Positions 56,034-64,000 of a stretch of DNA of 64,000 nt are shown here, piece after piece. The stretch is from Lentisphaeria bacterium (GTDB lineage Bacteria > Verrucomicrobiota > Lentisphaeria > Victivallales > UBA1829): contig JAFZZR010000099.1 in assembly GCA_017615635.1 (NCBI GenBank), positions 1 to 64,000 of the forward strand. The letters are read 5' to 3'. The position numbers and the translations under genes were made by a program. Below the pieces are notes generated by a model, which searched no databases, was not told where the DNA came from, and saw only the letters and a program-made list of their open reading frames with translations. The first letter of the stretch is position 1. Every line of letters starts with the position of its first letter.

Positions 56034-58343
56034 ATGAAAAAACTGTATATCATCTGCAATTCCCATCTGGATCCCGTATGGCTCTGGAACCTGAGCTGCG
56101 GACGGAGCGCATGGATCAACACCGTGCACTCCGTCGTCCGGATGATGGACGAGATCCCCGAGCTGAAATTCACCTGTTCCACCGCCGCGCAGTACCGCTG
56201 GATCGAAGAGACGGATCCGGGTCTTTTCCGGAAAATCGCCGCATTGGTCGAGCAGGGACGCTGGGAAATCACGGGCGGCTGGGAAGTGCAGTCCGACGCG
56301 GTGATCGCCCGTCCGGAGACGCTGGTCCGGCAGGCCCTGCACGGCAAAGAGTATTTCCGGCGCAAATTCGGAGTCGAAGTGACAACGGCGTACTGCGTGG
56401 ACTCGTTCGGACATGGCGCGGATCTGCCGAAAATCCTGAAGGAAACGGGATTCACCCATTATGTCTGTCTCCGGATGCACGATCTTCCCCCGCTTTTCAC
56501 GTGGAAGGCGGACGACGGGTCCGGCGTGACCGTGCTCCGGATCAACTCCTCCTACGGGACCGGCGGAGTCACCCTCGCCTGGCTCGATGATTTTCTTCAG
56601 GAACATGTGAAAAGTCCGCTGGAACGGCAGGCGATGTTTTTCGGGGTGGGCGACCACGGAGGCGGACTCTCCCGCATCCAGCTGCGCTGGCTTCAGGAAG
56701 CGAGGGAGAAATACGATATTGTCTTTTCGACGCTCCAGGAGTATTTCCGGGACGTGGCGGATCTGCCGCTGCCGACGGTCACAGGCGAACTCGGACCGGT
56801 CTTCCGCGGCTGCTATACCAGCTGCCACGAGGTCAAGCGGAAGATCGCGCGGGCGACCCGGCGCCTGATCGCGGCGGAGAAACTGGGTGTCCCGGCCGCG
56901 GAACTGGATTCCGCCTGGAAGGACCTTCTCTTCTTCCATTTTCACGATTCTCTGCCGGGCACCTCCACAAGGCCGGTTTACGAACGCGATGTCTTCCCCG
57001 GACTCGGCGGCGTGGAAAGCACGGCGGACCGCCTGATCGACCGGGAAATGCACCGCCGGGGTGCCGCGCTGGATACCCGGTTCATGGGACAGGGCGGCGT
57101 GCTGTGCCGGAATCCGCATCCGGAAGAGCATAACGCCATCCTTGCGCATACGGGTTTTGCCGATCCCAACGGAACGGGCCGTTACTTCAACGCGCTCAGG
57201 GATGAATCGGGAAAGGAGTATCCGCTGCAGATCCTGCCCCCGCCCTCGACGTTCGGCCCCGCCGGCATGGCCTGGGGTGTGCTGACCGCAGTGGTGAAGC
57301 TACCTGCCTGGTCCTCCCGCTCTTTCGCCTATGCGTACGCGGAAAAGGAGTATCCCGCCCTGGGATTTGCAGTCCAGCGGGCGCTCCTGGACAAACTGTC
57401 CTTCGAGGTGTATTTCGATGACACCCACAGCTGGGGTTTCGGACTGGAAAAATTCAGCTCGCTCTCGGGACGGGCGGAACGGATCCGGACGGAGGAGTAT
57501 GTGAACGGCCCCGTCTGCAGCATCCTGCGGTCGGAATGGAAATACGGCGAATCCGGCATCACGCTCGATCTGATCCGCTATGCCGGGATCCCCGAAACGG
57601 GCGTCCGGATCCGTCTGGACTGGCATGAGATCAAGTGCGCGCTGAAGCTCGTGTGCCGCCACGGACTGCAGAAGCCCGAATTCCTCACGGGCAGCGGCGT
57701 CACCGCCAGCCGGCGCCTGACCGGAAGCAGTTACGACGAGGTGATCTCCTGCGACTGGCGTCACGGGAAACTCTGCTCCAGATATCCCGGAAGCGGCGAA
57801 TACTCCATGATCGACTGGTGCGCCGCGTGCTCGGAGTCCGCATCCTTCGCCGTCTACGCTCCGGATATACACTCCTGCGACCACGCGGACAACATGCTCC
57901 GCATTACGCTGGCCCGTCCGATCCTCTACGCGGATCATGCACCCTTCCCGCCCGACGACTATTACGGATGGACGGAACAGGGTGTTTCCGAACGCCGTCT
58001 CTGGCTGGCGGAACTCGGACCCGTCTCCCCGGAGGAGCTGCCCGGAATGGCCGCGGCGCGGCTCGTCAATGCCGAATCCTGCGAGATCACGGCCCACGAG
58101 CCGGGCCGGGACCTGTATCCCGTCCGGGATCTGCCGCCCGTACAGATCCGTCCGGCGCTTCTCGAAGCCTACCGTTTCAACGAAGACGGAGATTGCGAGA
58201 TCCACGTGAGGAATCCGCGCGGCGAAGCGGTGGAGATCACCCTGCCGGAACCGGCCGGGAAACAGACGATCCCGCCCCGTTCCCTGAAAATCATAACCTG
58301 GCGTCCGAAAGAAAACGCCCAATCGAAGGTGCATGCATCATGA
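56034..58343 (+). CDS. GH38 family alpha-mannosidase-like enzyme
   Basis: 769 residues. GH38 motifs: NSHLDPVWLW (His11, Asp13 zinc ligands), RWEITGGWEVQSDA (~76-89), nucleophile-type Asp123 in YCVDSFGHGADLPKIL, and GVGDHGGG further on. The C-terminal half is beta-sandwich domains. No signal peptide. It removes alpha-mannose from glycans. It overlaps the start of the repeat-protein gene by ATGA. Confidence 0.9.
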   Translation: MKKLYIICNSHLDPVWLWNLSCGRSAWINTVHSVVRMMDEIPELKFTCSTAAQYRWIEETDPGLFRKIAALVEQGRWEITGGWEVQSDAVIARPETLVRQALHGKEYFRRKFGVEVTTAYCVDSFGHGADLPKILKETGFTHYVCLRMHDLPPLFTWKADDGSGVTVLRINSSYGTGGVTLAWLDDFLQEHVKSPLERQAMFFGVGDHGGGLSRIQLRWLQEAREKYDIVFSTLQEYFRDVADLPLPTVTGELGPVFRGCYTSCHEVKRKIARATRRLIAAEKLGVPAAELDSAWKDLLFFHFHDSLPGTSTRPVYERDVFPGLGGVESTADRLIDREMHRRGAALDTRFMGQGGVLCRNPHPEEHNAILAHTGFADPNGTGRYFNALRDESGKEYPLQILPPPSTFGPAGMAWGVLTAVVKLPAWSSRSFAYAYAEKEYPALGFAVQRALLDKLSFEVYFDDTHSWGFGLEKFSSLSGRAERIRTEEYVNGPVCSILRSEWKYGESGITLDLIRYAGIPETGVRIRLDWHEIKCALKLVCRHGLQKPEFLTGSGVTASRRLTGSSYDEVISCDWRHGKLCSRYPGSGEYSMIDWCAACSESASFAVYAPDIHSCDHADNMLRITLARPILYADHAPFPPDDYYGWTEQGVSERRLWLAELGPVSPEELPGMAAARLVNAESCEITAHEPGRDLYPVRDLPPVQIRPALLEAYRFNEDGDCEIHVRNPRGEAVEITLPEPAGKQTIPPRSLKIITWRPKENAQSKVHAS

Positions 58344-58765
58344 AACACGTAAAAGTTCTTCTGACGGCAGGCGCCGTCTCCCTTCTCGCCCTCGCACTCG
58401 AAGCGAACGACACCGCGACCTTCCGGGACAGTCAGGGCCGAACGATCGGAACCGAAACGAAAATGGGCAACACGTCGGTCTACCGGGATGCGCAGGGCCG
58501 GACCACCGCCACGACCATCACCAACGGCAATATCACCACCTGCCGGGATGCGCAGGGCCGGACCCTCGGAACAAAAACCGTACAGGGCAATCAGGCGGTC
58601 TATCGGGACGCGCAGGGCCGGGTCGTGAGGACGGAAACCATCAACGGCAACACGTCCACCTGGCGGGACGCGAACGGACGGACCGTCGGAACAACGACAC
58701 AGGATCCCTCCGGCGCCACGACGCTGCGGGACGATCAGGGGCGCACGGTCGGCACAAAACGCTGA
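58340..58765 (+). CDS. Secreted tandem-repeat protein (RDAQGRT repeats)
   Basis: 141 residues from ATG 58340, coupled to GH38 by ATGA. Signal-like N-terminus (LLTAGAVSLLALALEA). The mature part is six repeats with period 20 (five exact spacings): RDAQGRTxGTxTxxGNxSxx, with repeats starting near residues 29, 49, 69, 89, 109 and 130. The period matches a beta-solenoid or YD-type beta-hairpin repeat. The function is unknown. Confidence 0.78.
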   Translation: MKHVKVLLTAGAVSLLALALEANDTATFRDSQGRTIGTETKMGNTSVYRDAQGRTTATTITNGNITTCRDAQGRTLGTKTVQGNQAVYRDAQGRVVRTETINGNTSTWRDANGRTVGTTTQDPSGATTLRDDQGRTVGTKR

Positions 58766-58798
58766 ACAAAAAACGTTTTCCGGCGTTTTCGGAGGTCT

Positions 58799-60040
58799 TC
58801 AGGCGCGGAGCTGACCGTTCCCCACGGCAACCCATTTATAGGTGCACAGCTCGGCCGGCCCCACGGGTCCCCGGGCGTGCAGGCGGTCGGTACTGATCCC
58901 GACCACGGCGCCCAGTCCGTAGTCGCCGCCGCCGGAAAGCCGGGTGGAGGCATTGACGAGGACGGAGGCGGAATCCACGCCTGCGATGAACCGGCGGGAA
59001 AGCTCCAGAGATGAGGTTATGATCCCGTCGGTATGCCCCGAACCGTGTCGGGCGATGTGCGCCATGGCTTCCTCGATCCCGTGCACGATCCGGATGGAGA
59101 GGATCGGCGCCAGATATTCGGTATCCCAGTCCTGCTCCGTTGCGGGGAGACAGTCGGGCAGGATGGCCCGAGTTTCGGGACAGCCCCGGAGCTCCACGCC
59201 CTGTTTTTTCAGAGCCTCGGCCACCAGCGGCAGGATCCGGGTGGCAGACGCCGCATCCGCCAGAAGGGTTTCCAGGGCGTTGCAGACTTCCACCCGCTGG
59301 CATTTTGAATTGACCGTCAGGGAGACGGCCATATCCGGATCCGCATCTTCGGCAATGTAGAGATGGCAGATCCCGTCGTAGTGCTTGAGCACGGGGATCC
59401 GCGTCCCTTCCGATACGGCCCGGATCAGGCTCTTCCCTCCGCGCGGAATGATCAGATCGATGAATTCCTCCTGCCGGAGAAGCTCCCGGACCGCTTTGTG
59501 ATCCGCGCTGTCCAGAAGCTGAACCGCATCTTCCGGGAGACCCGCTTCCACGGCGGCGGACCGCATGGCCCCGGCCAGCACGCGATTGGTCCGCAGAGAT
59601 TCCGAACCGCCTTTGAGGATGACCGTATTGCCGCTTTTCAGCGCCACGGCGGCCGCATCGGTCGTGACATTGGGTCTTGCTTCATAGATCATGGCAACGA
59701 CACCGATGGGGACGGCGATCTTCTCGACCCGAAGCCCGGAAGGCATGACGCGCCCTTCCAGCACACGGCCCACGGGATCGGGCAAGGCGGCGGCCTCGCG
59801 GAGACGGTTCACCATGTAATCGAAGATTTTATCCGTGATCCGCAGCCGTTTTTTCATGGGTTCCGAAAGATCCGGCGCCGCCTTCAAATCCTCCGCATTG
59901 GCGGCCATGACCTCGTCTTTCACCCGGATCAGCGCGCCGGCCATGCGTTTGAGAGCATCCGCCCGGCAGGCGCCGGAAACGGTTTTAAGTATCTGGGAGG
60001 CGGCAGCGGCCCGGCGGGCCATTTCCTGGATCGGGATCAT
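58799..60040 (-). CDS. proA: Glutamate-5-semialdehyde dehydrogenase
   Basis: 413 residues. It reduces gamma-glutamyl phosphate to the semialdehyde in proline synthesis (NADPH). Motifs include IGVVAMIYEARPNVT (~115), VILKGGSES, LIIPRGGKSLIR, the catalytic Cys in NSKCQRVEVCNALETLL, and GSGHTDGI near the C-terminus. Length typical. No proB next to it. Last gene after DUF3089, 50 bp away. Confidence 0.97.
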   Translation of the reverse strand: MIPIQEMARRAAAASQILKTVSGACRADALKRMAGALIRVKDEVMAANAEDLKAAPDLSEPMKKRLRITDKIFDYMVNRLREAAALPDPVGRVLEGRVMPSGLRVEKIAVPIGVVAMIYEARPNVTTDAAAVALKSGNTVILKGGSESLRTNRVLAGAMRSAAVEAGLPEDAVQLLDSADHKAVRELLRQEEFIDLIIPRGGKSLIRAVSEGTRIPVLKHYDGICHLYIAEDADPDMAVSLTVNSKCQRVEVCNALETLLADAASATRILPLVAEALKKQGVELRGCPETRAILPDCLPATEQDWDTEYLAPILSIRIVHGIEEAMAHIARHGSGHTDGIITSSLELSRRFIAGVDSASVLVNASTRLSGGGDYGLGAVVGISTDRLHARGPVGPAELCTYKWVAVGNGQLRA

Positions 60041-60090
60041 GATTTTTTCTCCGGAAGCTGTTGTTGATAAAAAGTTTGTCCGTTATTCTG

Positions 60091-61149
60091 TCAGGGTTCG
60101 GTTTTCTCCGTCTGCCCTTTTCCATGCGTCTGACGCCAGGCCCGGATCCGCAGATTCGCATTGGCACGGAGATTTTCCGCAAAGAACCAGATGTCGTTCA
60201 TGTGGAATACCCCGACGCCCATAAAGCCTTTTGCGTCAAATCGGCTCCGGACGGGCAGATCCACGATCAGCGCGCCCTTTGCCGGATCGATCACGGCGCC
60301 GCAGAAATGCGCGGTCCGCTCGGTCTTCCCGGTCCGGTAATCGTAGAAGACAGCGCCCAGATTCGCTTCCGGGCCGGCCGGTTCCGAATCGGTCCGCCAG
60401 TTCAGCGGATTGATGCACAGAGTGCCCGGGCACGTGAAAAACGGATTTTTCGCACCGGGCGCCTGGGTGTTCCATACCACGACCACGCCCAGATCCTCCG
60501 CCCCTTTCGCCGGCTTGACGGCCCGTCCGCTGAAGTCCCGCGCAAAGGCCGTCTCCGTGACGCGGGGGAGCCCGATGAGATAGGCGGCAACGAACCCTTT
60601 TTCCGGGGAGACGTCGCGGCGGTTCTTCAGCAGGCAGTAGAGATCGACGGCCCCCTGACTGTGTCCCAGCAGGATGAAGGGACGTCCGCCATTCACATTC
60701 CGAAGGTACCAGTCGAAGGCATCCAGCGTGTCCCGGATCCCGTGCTTCAACTCCGTCTGTTCCGGCGGGATCCTGTTGTCCTTCAGCGCCATGTCGCAGC
60801 GGGTGTATTCCAGCTGCCGTACGAACGGCGCGAAGATCCGGGCGTCCGACTGGAAGATCCCCCGGGTCTGGGCCTCGGCGAAGGCGCGCACCTTCTTTTC
60901 CGTTTTCGGATCCGCCCAGTCCATCAGAGGCGTCTTGAGAGAAGACGTCAAAGTCGGACAGATATAGAAAATATCCCAGTCTCCGGTCTGCCCCGAATCG
61001 CGGATCGCCCAGTTATCCGGCTGCGAATAATCCACGGCCCCGGAGACATCCTGCGCCCCCAGCATTCCGGCAAATGCGAGAAGGAGGAGAAGAGCGAGAA
61101 CCGGAACATGACGCCGAAAACTATCTGCGCTGCAAGTTGTTCTGAACAC
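60091..61149 (-). CDS. Secreted DUF3089 domain alpha/beta-hydrolase
   Basis: 352 residues using GTG 61149, with AGAGGTG before it. The longer open frame to 61284 overlaps manC. Signal-like helix at ~15-32 (VPVLALLLLLAFAGMLGA). DUF3089 features: FYICPTLTSS (~58), then the nucleophile elbow LLGHSQGAVDLY (~150), and the C-terminal VGVFHMNDIWFF with His. A serine hydrolase of unknown substrate. Confidence 0.82.
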   Translation of the reverse strand: MFRTTCSADSFRRHVPVLALLLLLAFAGMLGAQDVSGAVDYSQPDNWAIRDSGQTGDWDIFYICPTLTSSLKTPLMDWADPKTEKKVRAFAEAQTRGIFQSDARIFAPFVRQLEYTRCDMALKDNRIPPEQTELKHGIRDTLDAFDWYLRNVNGGRPFILLGHSQGAVDLYCLLKNRRDVSPEKGFVAAYLIGLPRVTETAFARDFSGRAVKPAKGAEDLGVVVVWNTQAPGAKNPFFTCPGTLCINPLNWRTDSEPAGPEANLGAVFYDYRTGKTERTAHFCGAVIDPAKGALIVDLPVRSRFDAKGFMGVGVFHMNDIWFFAENLRANANLRIRAWRQTHGKGQTEKTEP

Positions 61150-61217
61150 GGCACACCTCTTTTTTTTCGATTTGCCGGAAGGCAGGGCCGACAGTCCGGA
61201 AGGACCTGAATTCCGTC

Positions 61218-62267
61218 TTATTTGTACTCCTTCTTCAGCATTTGAAGAAGCTGTTTCACTTTCTGCTCGCAGGAGAGCGGACAAACCAGCACGCCGTCGC
61301 CCGATTTTATCACGGCCGTGTCCTTCATGCCGATAACGCCGATCAGCGTGTCGTCTTCGGAGAACACCACGTTCCCGGAGGATTCCATCAGCACGGCGTT
61401 GCCGCTTACGGCGTTGCCGTTCTTGTCACAGGGGAGGACAGTCCGGAGGGAGTTCCAGCTGCCGATGTCGTTCCACTCGAAGGGGGCATCGCCCGCGATC
61501 ACGCAGTCGGATTTTTCCATGACGGCGTAATCGATGGAGATCTTCCGGCATTCGGCGAAATCCTTTGTGAAATCGCCGCCCGAGGCCCAGAGGTCCAGTT
61601 TTTCGCCCAGATCGGGAGCGTGACGGCGGAACTCCCTGGAAATGACATCGGCGCGCCAGATAAAGATACCGCTGTTCCAACGGTACTCCCCGGTCCGCAG
61701 AAACTGTTCCGCCGTTTCCGCATCCGGTTTTTCCCGGAATTCCAGAACACGGTGAAAACCGGGTGCAAATGATTCGCCCAGATGAAGATAACCGTATCCT
61801 GTGGCCGCAAATACGGGCGGGATCCCCAGCGTTACCAGAACTCCTTTCTGCGCTTCCGCCGCGGCTGAGATCAGGGTCTCCTGAAACGCCTTCGCGGGAC
61901 GGATCAGATGATCCGCGGGAAGCAGGATCATGGTCCCTTCGGGATCCTTCCGGCGGACAAGCGCGGCGGCCAGGGCGGCACAGGGGGCCGTATCCCGTCC
62001 TTCCGGTTCGCCGATCACATTTTCCGGCGGGATCGGCAGGACATTCCGGATCTCCCCGACGTAAAGCCGGTTGGTAATGACGAAGACCCGTTCCGGAGGG
62101 ATCAGCGGGAAAAGACGGAAAACCGTCTCTTCGATCATGGTCTTTCCTCCGGTCAGGGAGAGAAGCTGCTTGGGACGCGAAGCCCGACCCGCGGGCCAGA
62201 AGCGCTCGCCCTTCCCTCCGGCCATGACGACCGCATACAGATTCAAATTCTGATTACTTACGCTCAT
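61218..62267 (-). CDS. manC: Mannose-1-phosphate guanylyltransferase
   Basis: 349 residues. It makes GDP-mannose from mannose-1-phosphate and GTP. Signature VMAGGKGERFWPAGR at ~15-29, RPKQLLSL (~31-38), LLPADHLI with metal-binding Asp, GYGYLHLG, FREKPDAETAE and WNSGIFIWRAD. It has only the nucleotidyltransferase part, without a PMI cupin domain. It lies 45 bp after the YRGSSTSG repeat gene. Confidence 0.94.
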   Translation of the reverse strand: MSVSNQNLNLYAVVMAGGKGERFWPAGRASRPKQLLSLTGGKTMIEETVFRLFPLIPPERVFVITNRLYVGEIRNVLPIPPENVIGEPEGRDTAPCAALAAALVRRKDPEGTMILLPADHLIRPAKAFQETLISAAAEAQKGVLVTLGIPPVFAATGYGYLHLGESFAPGFHRVLEFREKPDAETAEQFLRTGEYRWNSGIFIWRADVISREFRRHAPDLGEKLDLWASGGDFTKDFAECRKISIDYAVMEKSDCVIAGDAPFEWNDIGSWNSLRTVLPCDKNGNAVSGNAVLMESSGNVVFSEDDTLIGVIGMKDTAVIKSGDGVLVCPLSCEQKVKQLLQMLKKEYK

Positions 62268-62312
62268 TTTTCAATATCTTGCAACCTTTGGTGAATGCCG
62301 CCGCCATGATCT

Positions 62313-62819
62313 TTATTCGCCGAGAAGGATCACAACAAACATCAGCATCGGTTTCGGCATTTCATCCCATTGTTCAACGACCGCGATGGCCGACCCGGAA
62401 GTTCCGTTTCCCCGGTAAATACGGAGAAGCGGCCCCTGATATTCCAGCGTGTAGGCGGCCGACCCCGATGTACTGCTGCCCCGGTAGATCCTGGGCGTCG
62501 ATCCGTGCTCCCAGACATAGCAGGCCGATCCGGAGGTGGAAGATCCATGGTACATCCGGATCAGGGAGCCGCTGTATTCGAAACAGTATGCCGTTTCTCC
62601 GGACGTGGAACTTCCACGGTAGATCCTAGGCGTGTTCCCCGGTTCGTACGTGAATATGGCGCTGCCGGAGGTGGAACTGCCCCGATAAAGACGCTTTTCG
62701 GACGGAGGATAGTTGTATACGGCGGAACCGGAGGTGGAACTGCCCCGATAAAAAACGGCACCCTGCAGCGAAGGGATCGCCAGCAGACAGGCGAACAGCA
62801 TAACATATCTCAAAAGCAT
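62313..62819 (-). CDS. Secreted tandem-repeat protein (YRGSSTSGSA repeats)
   Basis: 168 residues. Signal peptide 1-~20 (YVMLFACLLAIPSLQG). Six repeats of 21-23 residues follow, beginning Y24, Y45, Y67, Y90, Y112 and Y135: YRGSSTSGSAxYxxExxxxxRI. The last is diverged (YRGNGTSGSA) and leads into a hydrophobic C-terminus (MLMFVVILLGE). The DNA is equally repetitive. I do not recognise the family. It has its own promoter and is followed by manC. Confidence 0.8.
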   Translation of the reverse strand: MLLRYVMLFACLLAIPSLQGAVFYRGSSTSGSAVYNYPPSEKRLYRGSSTSGSAIFTYEPGNTPRIYRGSSTSGETAYCFEYSGSLIRMYHGSSTSGSACYVWEHGSTPRIYRGSSTSGSAAYTLEYQGPLLRIYRGNGTSGSAIAVVEQWDEMPKPMLMFVVILLGE

Positions 62820-62873
62820 CGGATCACCCTCAATTTTCGTACAGATTCCTTATCCCGGGATCTGACAACGGTA

Positions 62874-62902
62874 AATATACAGCAGCGGAGCGAAGAAATC
62901 AA
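62874..62902 (-). promoter_or_regulatory. Promoter of the YRGSSTSG repeat gene
   Basis: Minus strand -35 TTGATT (62902-62897), 17-bp spacer, -10 TATATT (62879-62874). Confidence 0.55.
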
Positions 62903-63013
62903 CTCCCATGAAGGACTTTCCTCAGAAAAGGACCGGAATGTGCGGTGAGGATCCCGCCCTGCAGTTCCATGAAAAACCTTTCCGATTCGATGGAGGGTGC
63001 TCAAACAGGCGTC

Positions 63014-64000
63014 TCAAAGCAGTTCCTCGTCCTGGACCACCAACGGTTCGCGCACAATTGGCTGATCCGTCGCTTCCTCCTTGCGCACGTATTCATCGAT
63101 CCGGAAGCGTTTGACCAGGAACCGGACGATGGAGGGCACGGGGATCGTGGTGATGACCGAGAGGATAATGATGGAGTTGAAGAACTGGGCGGAAAGCATT
63201 CCCAGGTCCTTGCCGATGGCCGCCGCCGCCAGAGTCGCGGAAAGCTGAGGCACGGTCATAAGTCCGGCCACCACGGCTTCCGGGTTGCGGAATCCGGTGA
63301 CCTTCATAGCGATGAATCCGGAAACGACTTTGGAAATCACCAACCCGCCCACGGTCAGCAGGATGAGGATGAAATTACCGCCTTGTGCAAACGCGGAAAA
63401 ATCGGTTTTCATGCCGATGGAGACGAAGAGGAAGGGAATGAGGAATCCGTATCCGATGCTTTCGAAACGGCGGAACAGCATCTTATCCTCCCCCTGGACC
63501 ACGCGGGAAAGACCGAGCCCGGCAATAAAGGCGCCGACCACCAGGTTGATTCCCAGGATCTCCCCGATCAGGACCGTGCAGAAGATGACCAGCAGAAGGA
63601 TCGTGATGAGCATATCCTCGCCGGGCTGGAAGATCCGCAGAAGAAACTTTCCCGTTTTATTGGTCACCCAGATGGAAATCCCCAGATAGGCGAGAACGAT
63701 CAGCAGGAAGACGGGTGTGAAGCTGTTCCCGAGAAGCGACCCATCGATGTGGTTGAAAATCGAAAGCGTGTCGCTGGCCATCATGTGGGAAGTCTGCATG
63801 TTCTGCCGGTAAAGCTGCACGGAGACCGCCAGAAGGATGATACTGGAAATATCGGTGATGACCGTGGAGATCAGAACCGCCGCACCGAACCGGGACTGGG
63901 AAAGCTTCAGCTCGCGGATGACCGGGAATACGATGCCCACGGAGTGCGACGCGAAAAGAGATGCATAGAGAAGTTTGCCGGGCAGATCGTCCGGACAGAA
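63014..64000 (-). CDS. Cation:proton antiporter, CPA2/Kef type (partial)
   Basis: The gene runs off the window end. Reading upstream of an internal GTG at 63940 still gives a continuous hydrophobic frame (LLYASLFASHSVG), so the N-terminus lies beyond 64000. About eight membrane segments are seen in the visible ~328 residues (VLISTVITDISSIILLAVSV, LITILLLVIFCTVLIG, GAFIAGLGLS). It ends in a short acidic tail without a TrkA-N domain. Function: exchange of Na+ or K+ for H+ at the inner membrane. Confidence 0.85.
   Translation of the reverse strand, partial: FCPDDLPGKLLYASLFASHSVGIVFPVIRELKLSQSRFGAAVLISTVITDISSIILLAVSVQLYRQNMQTSHMMASDTLSIFNHIDGSLLGNSFTPVFLLIVLAYLGISIWVTNKTGKFLLRIFQPGEDMLITILLLVIFCTVLIGEILGINLVVGAFIAGLGLSRVVQGEDKMLFRRFESIGYGFLIPFLFVSIGMKTDFSAFAQGGNFILILLTVGGLVISKVVSGFIAMKVTGFRNPEAVVAGLMTVPQLSATLAAAAIGKDLGMLSAQFFNSIIILSVITTIPVPSIVRFLVKRFRIDEYVRKEEATDQPIVREPLVVQDEELL

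Overview
The window looks like chromosomal DNA of a Lentisphaerota (Victivallales-like) bacterium, probably a gut-associated glycan degrader. This is inferred from two short pseudopilin-type genes ([13 protein letters not shown]-terminus, DG near the C-terminus) embedded among glycoside hydrolase genes, an exported DUF4838 protein, many glycosidases with AraC/LacI regulators, a eukaryotic-type Ser/Thr kinase and ThyX. There are no rRNA genes and no CRISPR array. Two tRNA genes are present. Many promoters have a TTGNAN / TATATT architecture, often with a 16-bp spacer.

Layout. 1-2240: small unassigned genes, two of them preceded by a near-identical ~84-bp leader that can fold as a terminator, then a large imperfect palindrome. 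2289-3601: an IscR-like Rrf2 regulator convergent with thyX. 3650-13280: an AraC regulator divergent from a Gfo/Idh/MocA oxidoreductase, followed by a pseudopilin, a DUF4838 protein, a 991-aa unassigned protein and a deacetylase-like protein. 13359-21829: envelope and housekeeping genes (TRL-like lipoprotein, Ser/Thr kinase, folC, tolB, a 5'-nucleotidase-like phosphoesterase, tsf, rpsB). 22072-27885: a visibly A+T-richer glycan cluster on the minus strand (two-domain glycosyltransferase, wecB, GT2, FkbM methyltransferase), with genes overlapping by ATGA.

27913-33105 is the accessory region. It holds two divergent XRE regulators whose promoters both carry an operator-like palindrome in the -35/-10 spacer, an array of ATGAAGC-linked hairpins, tRNA-Pro(TGG) and tRNA-Met(CAT). 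The tRNA-Met 3' end is repeated (46 bp) 3.6 kb downstream and bounds a small integrative element carrying an integrase, an excisionase-like protein, a truncated reverse transcriptase and a broken gene.

33106-42923 is a glycan-degradation operon (GH2, pseudopilin, GH9, GH10, GH20) divergent from a LacI regulator, with paired TTGCGCAA operators over the operon promoter. 43058-49402 holds a GH27 alpha-galactosidase, a brnT-brnA toxin-antitoxin pair flanked by perfect 35-bp direct repeats (one in the 3' end of the adjacent VWA gene), and a MoxR-DUF58-VWA (Bat-like) operon. 49514-64000 holds a phosphatase, a lipoprotein, an MBL-fold hydrolase, an exported nuclease, MGH1-like and GH38 glycosidases, an esterase, an exported PNPOx-like protein, two small secreted tandem-repeat proteins, proA, a DUF3089 protein, manC and a partial Kef-type antiporter. 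All calls rest on reading motifs by eye; no database search was run.
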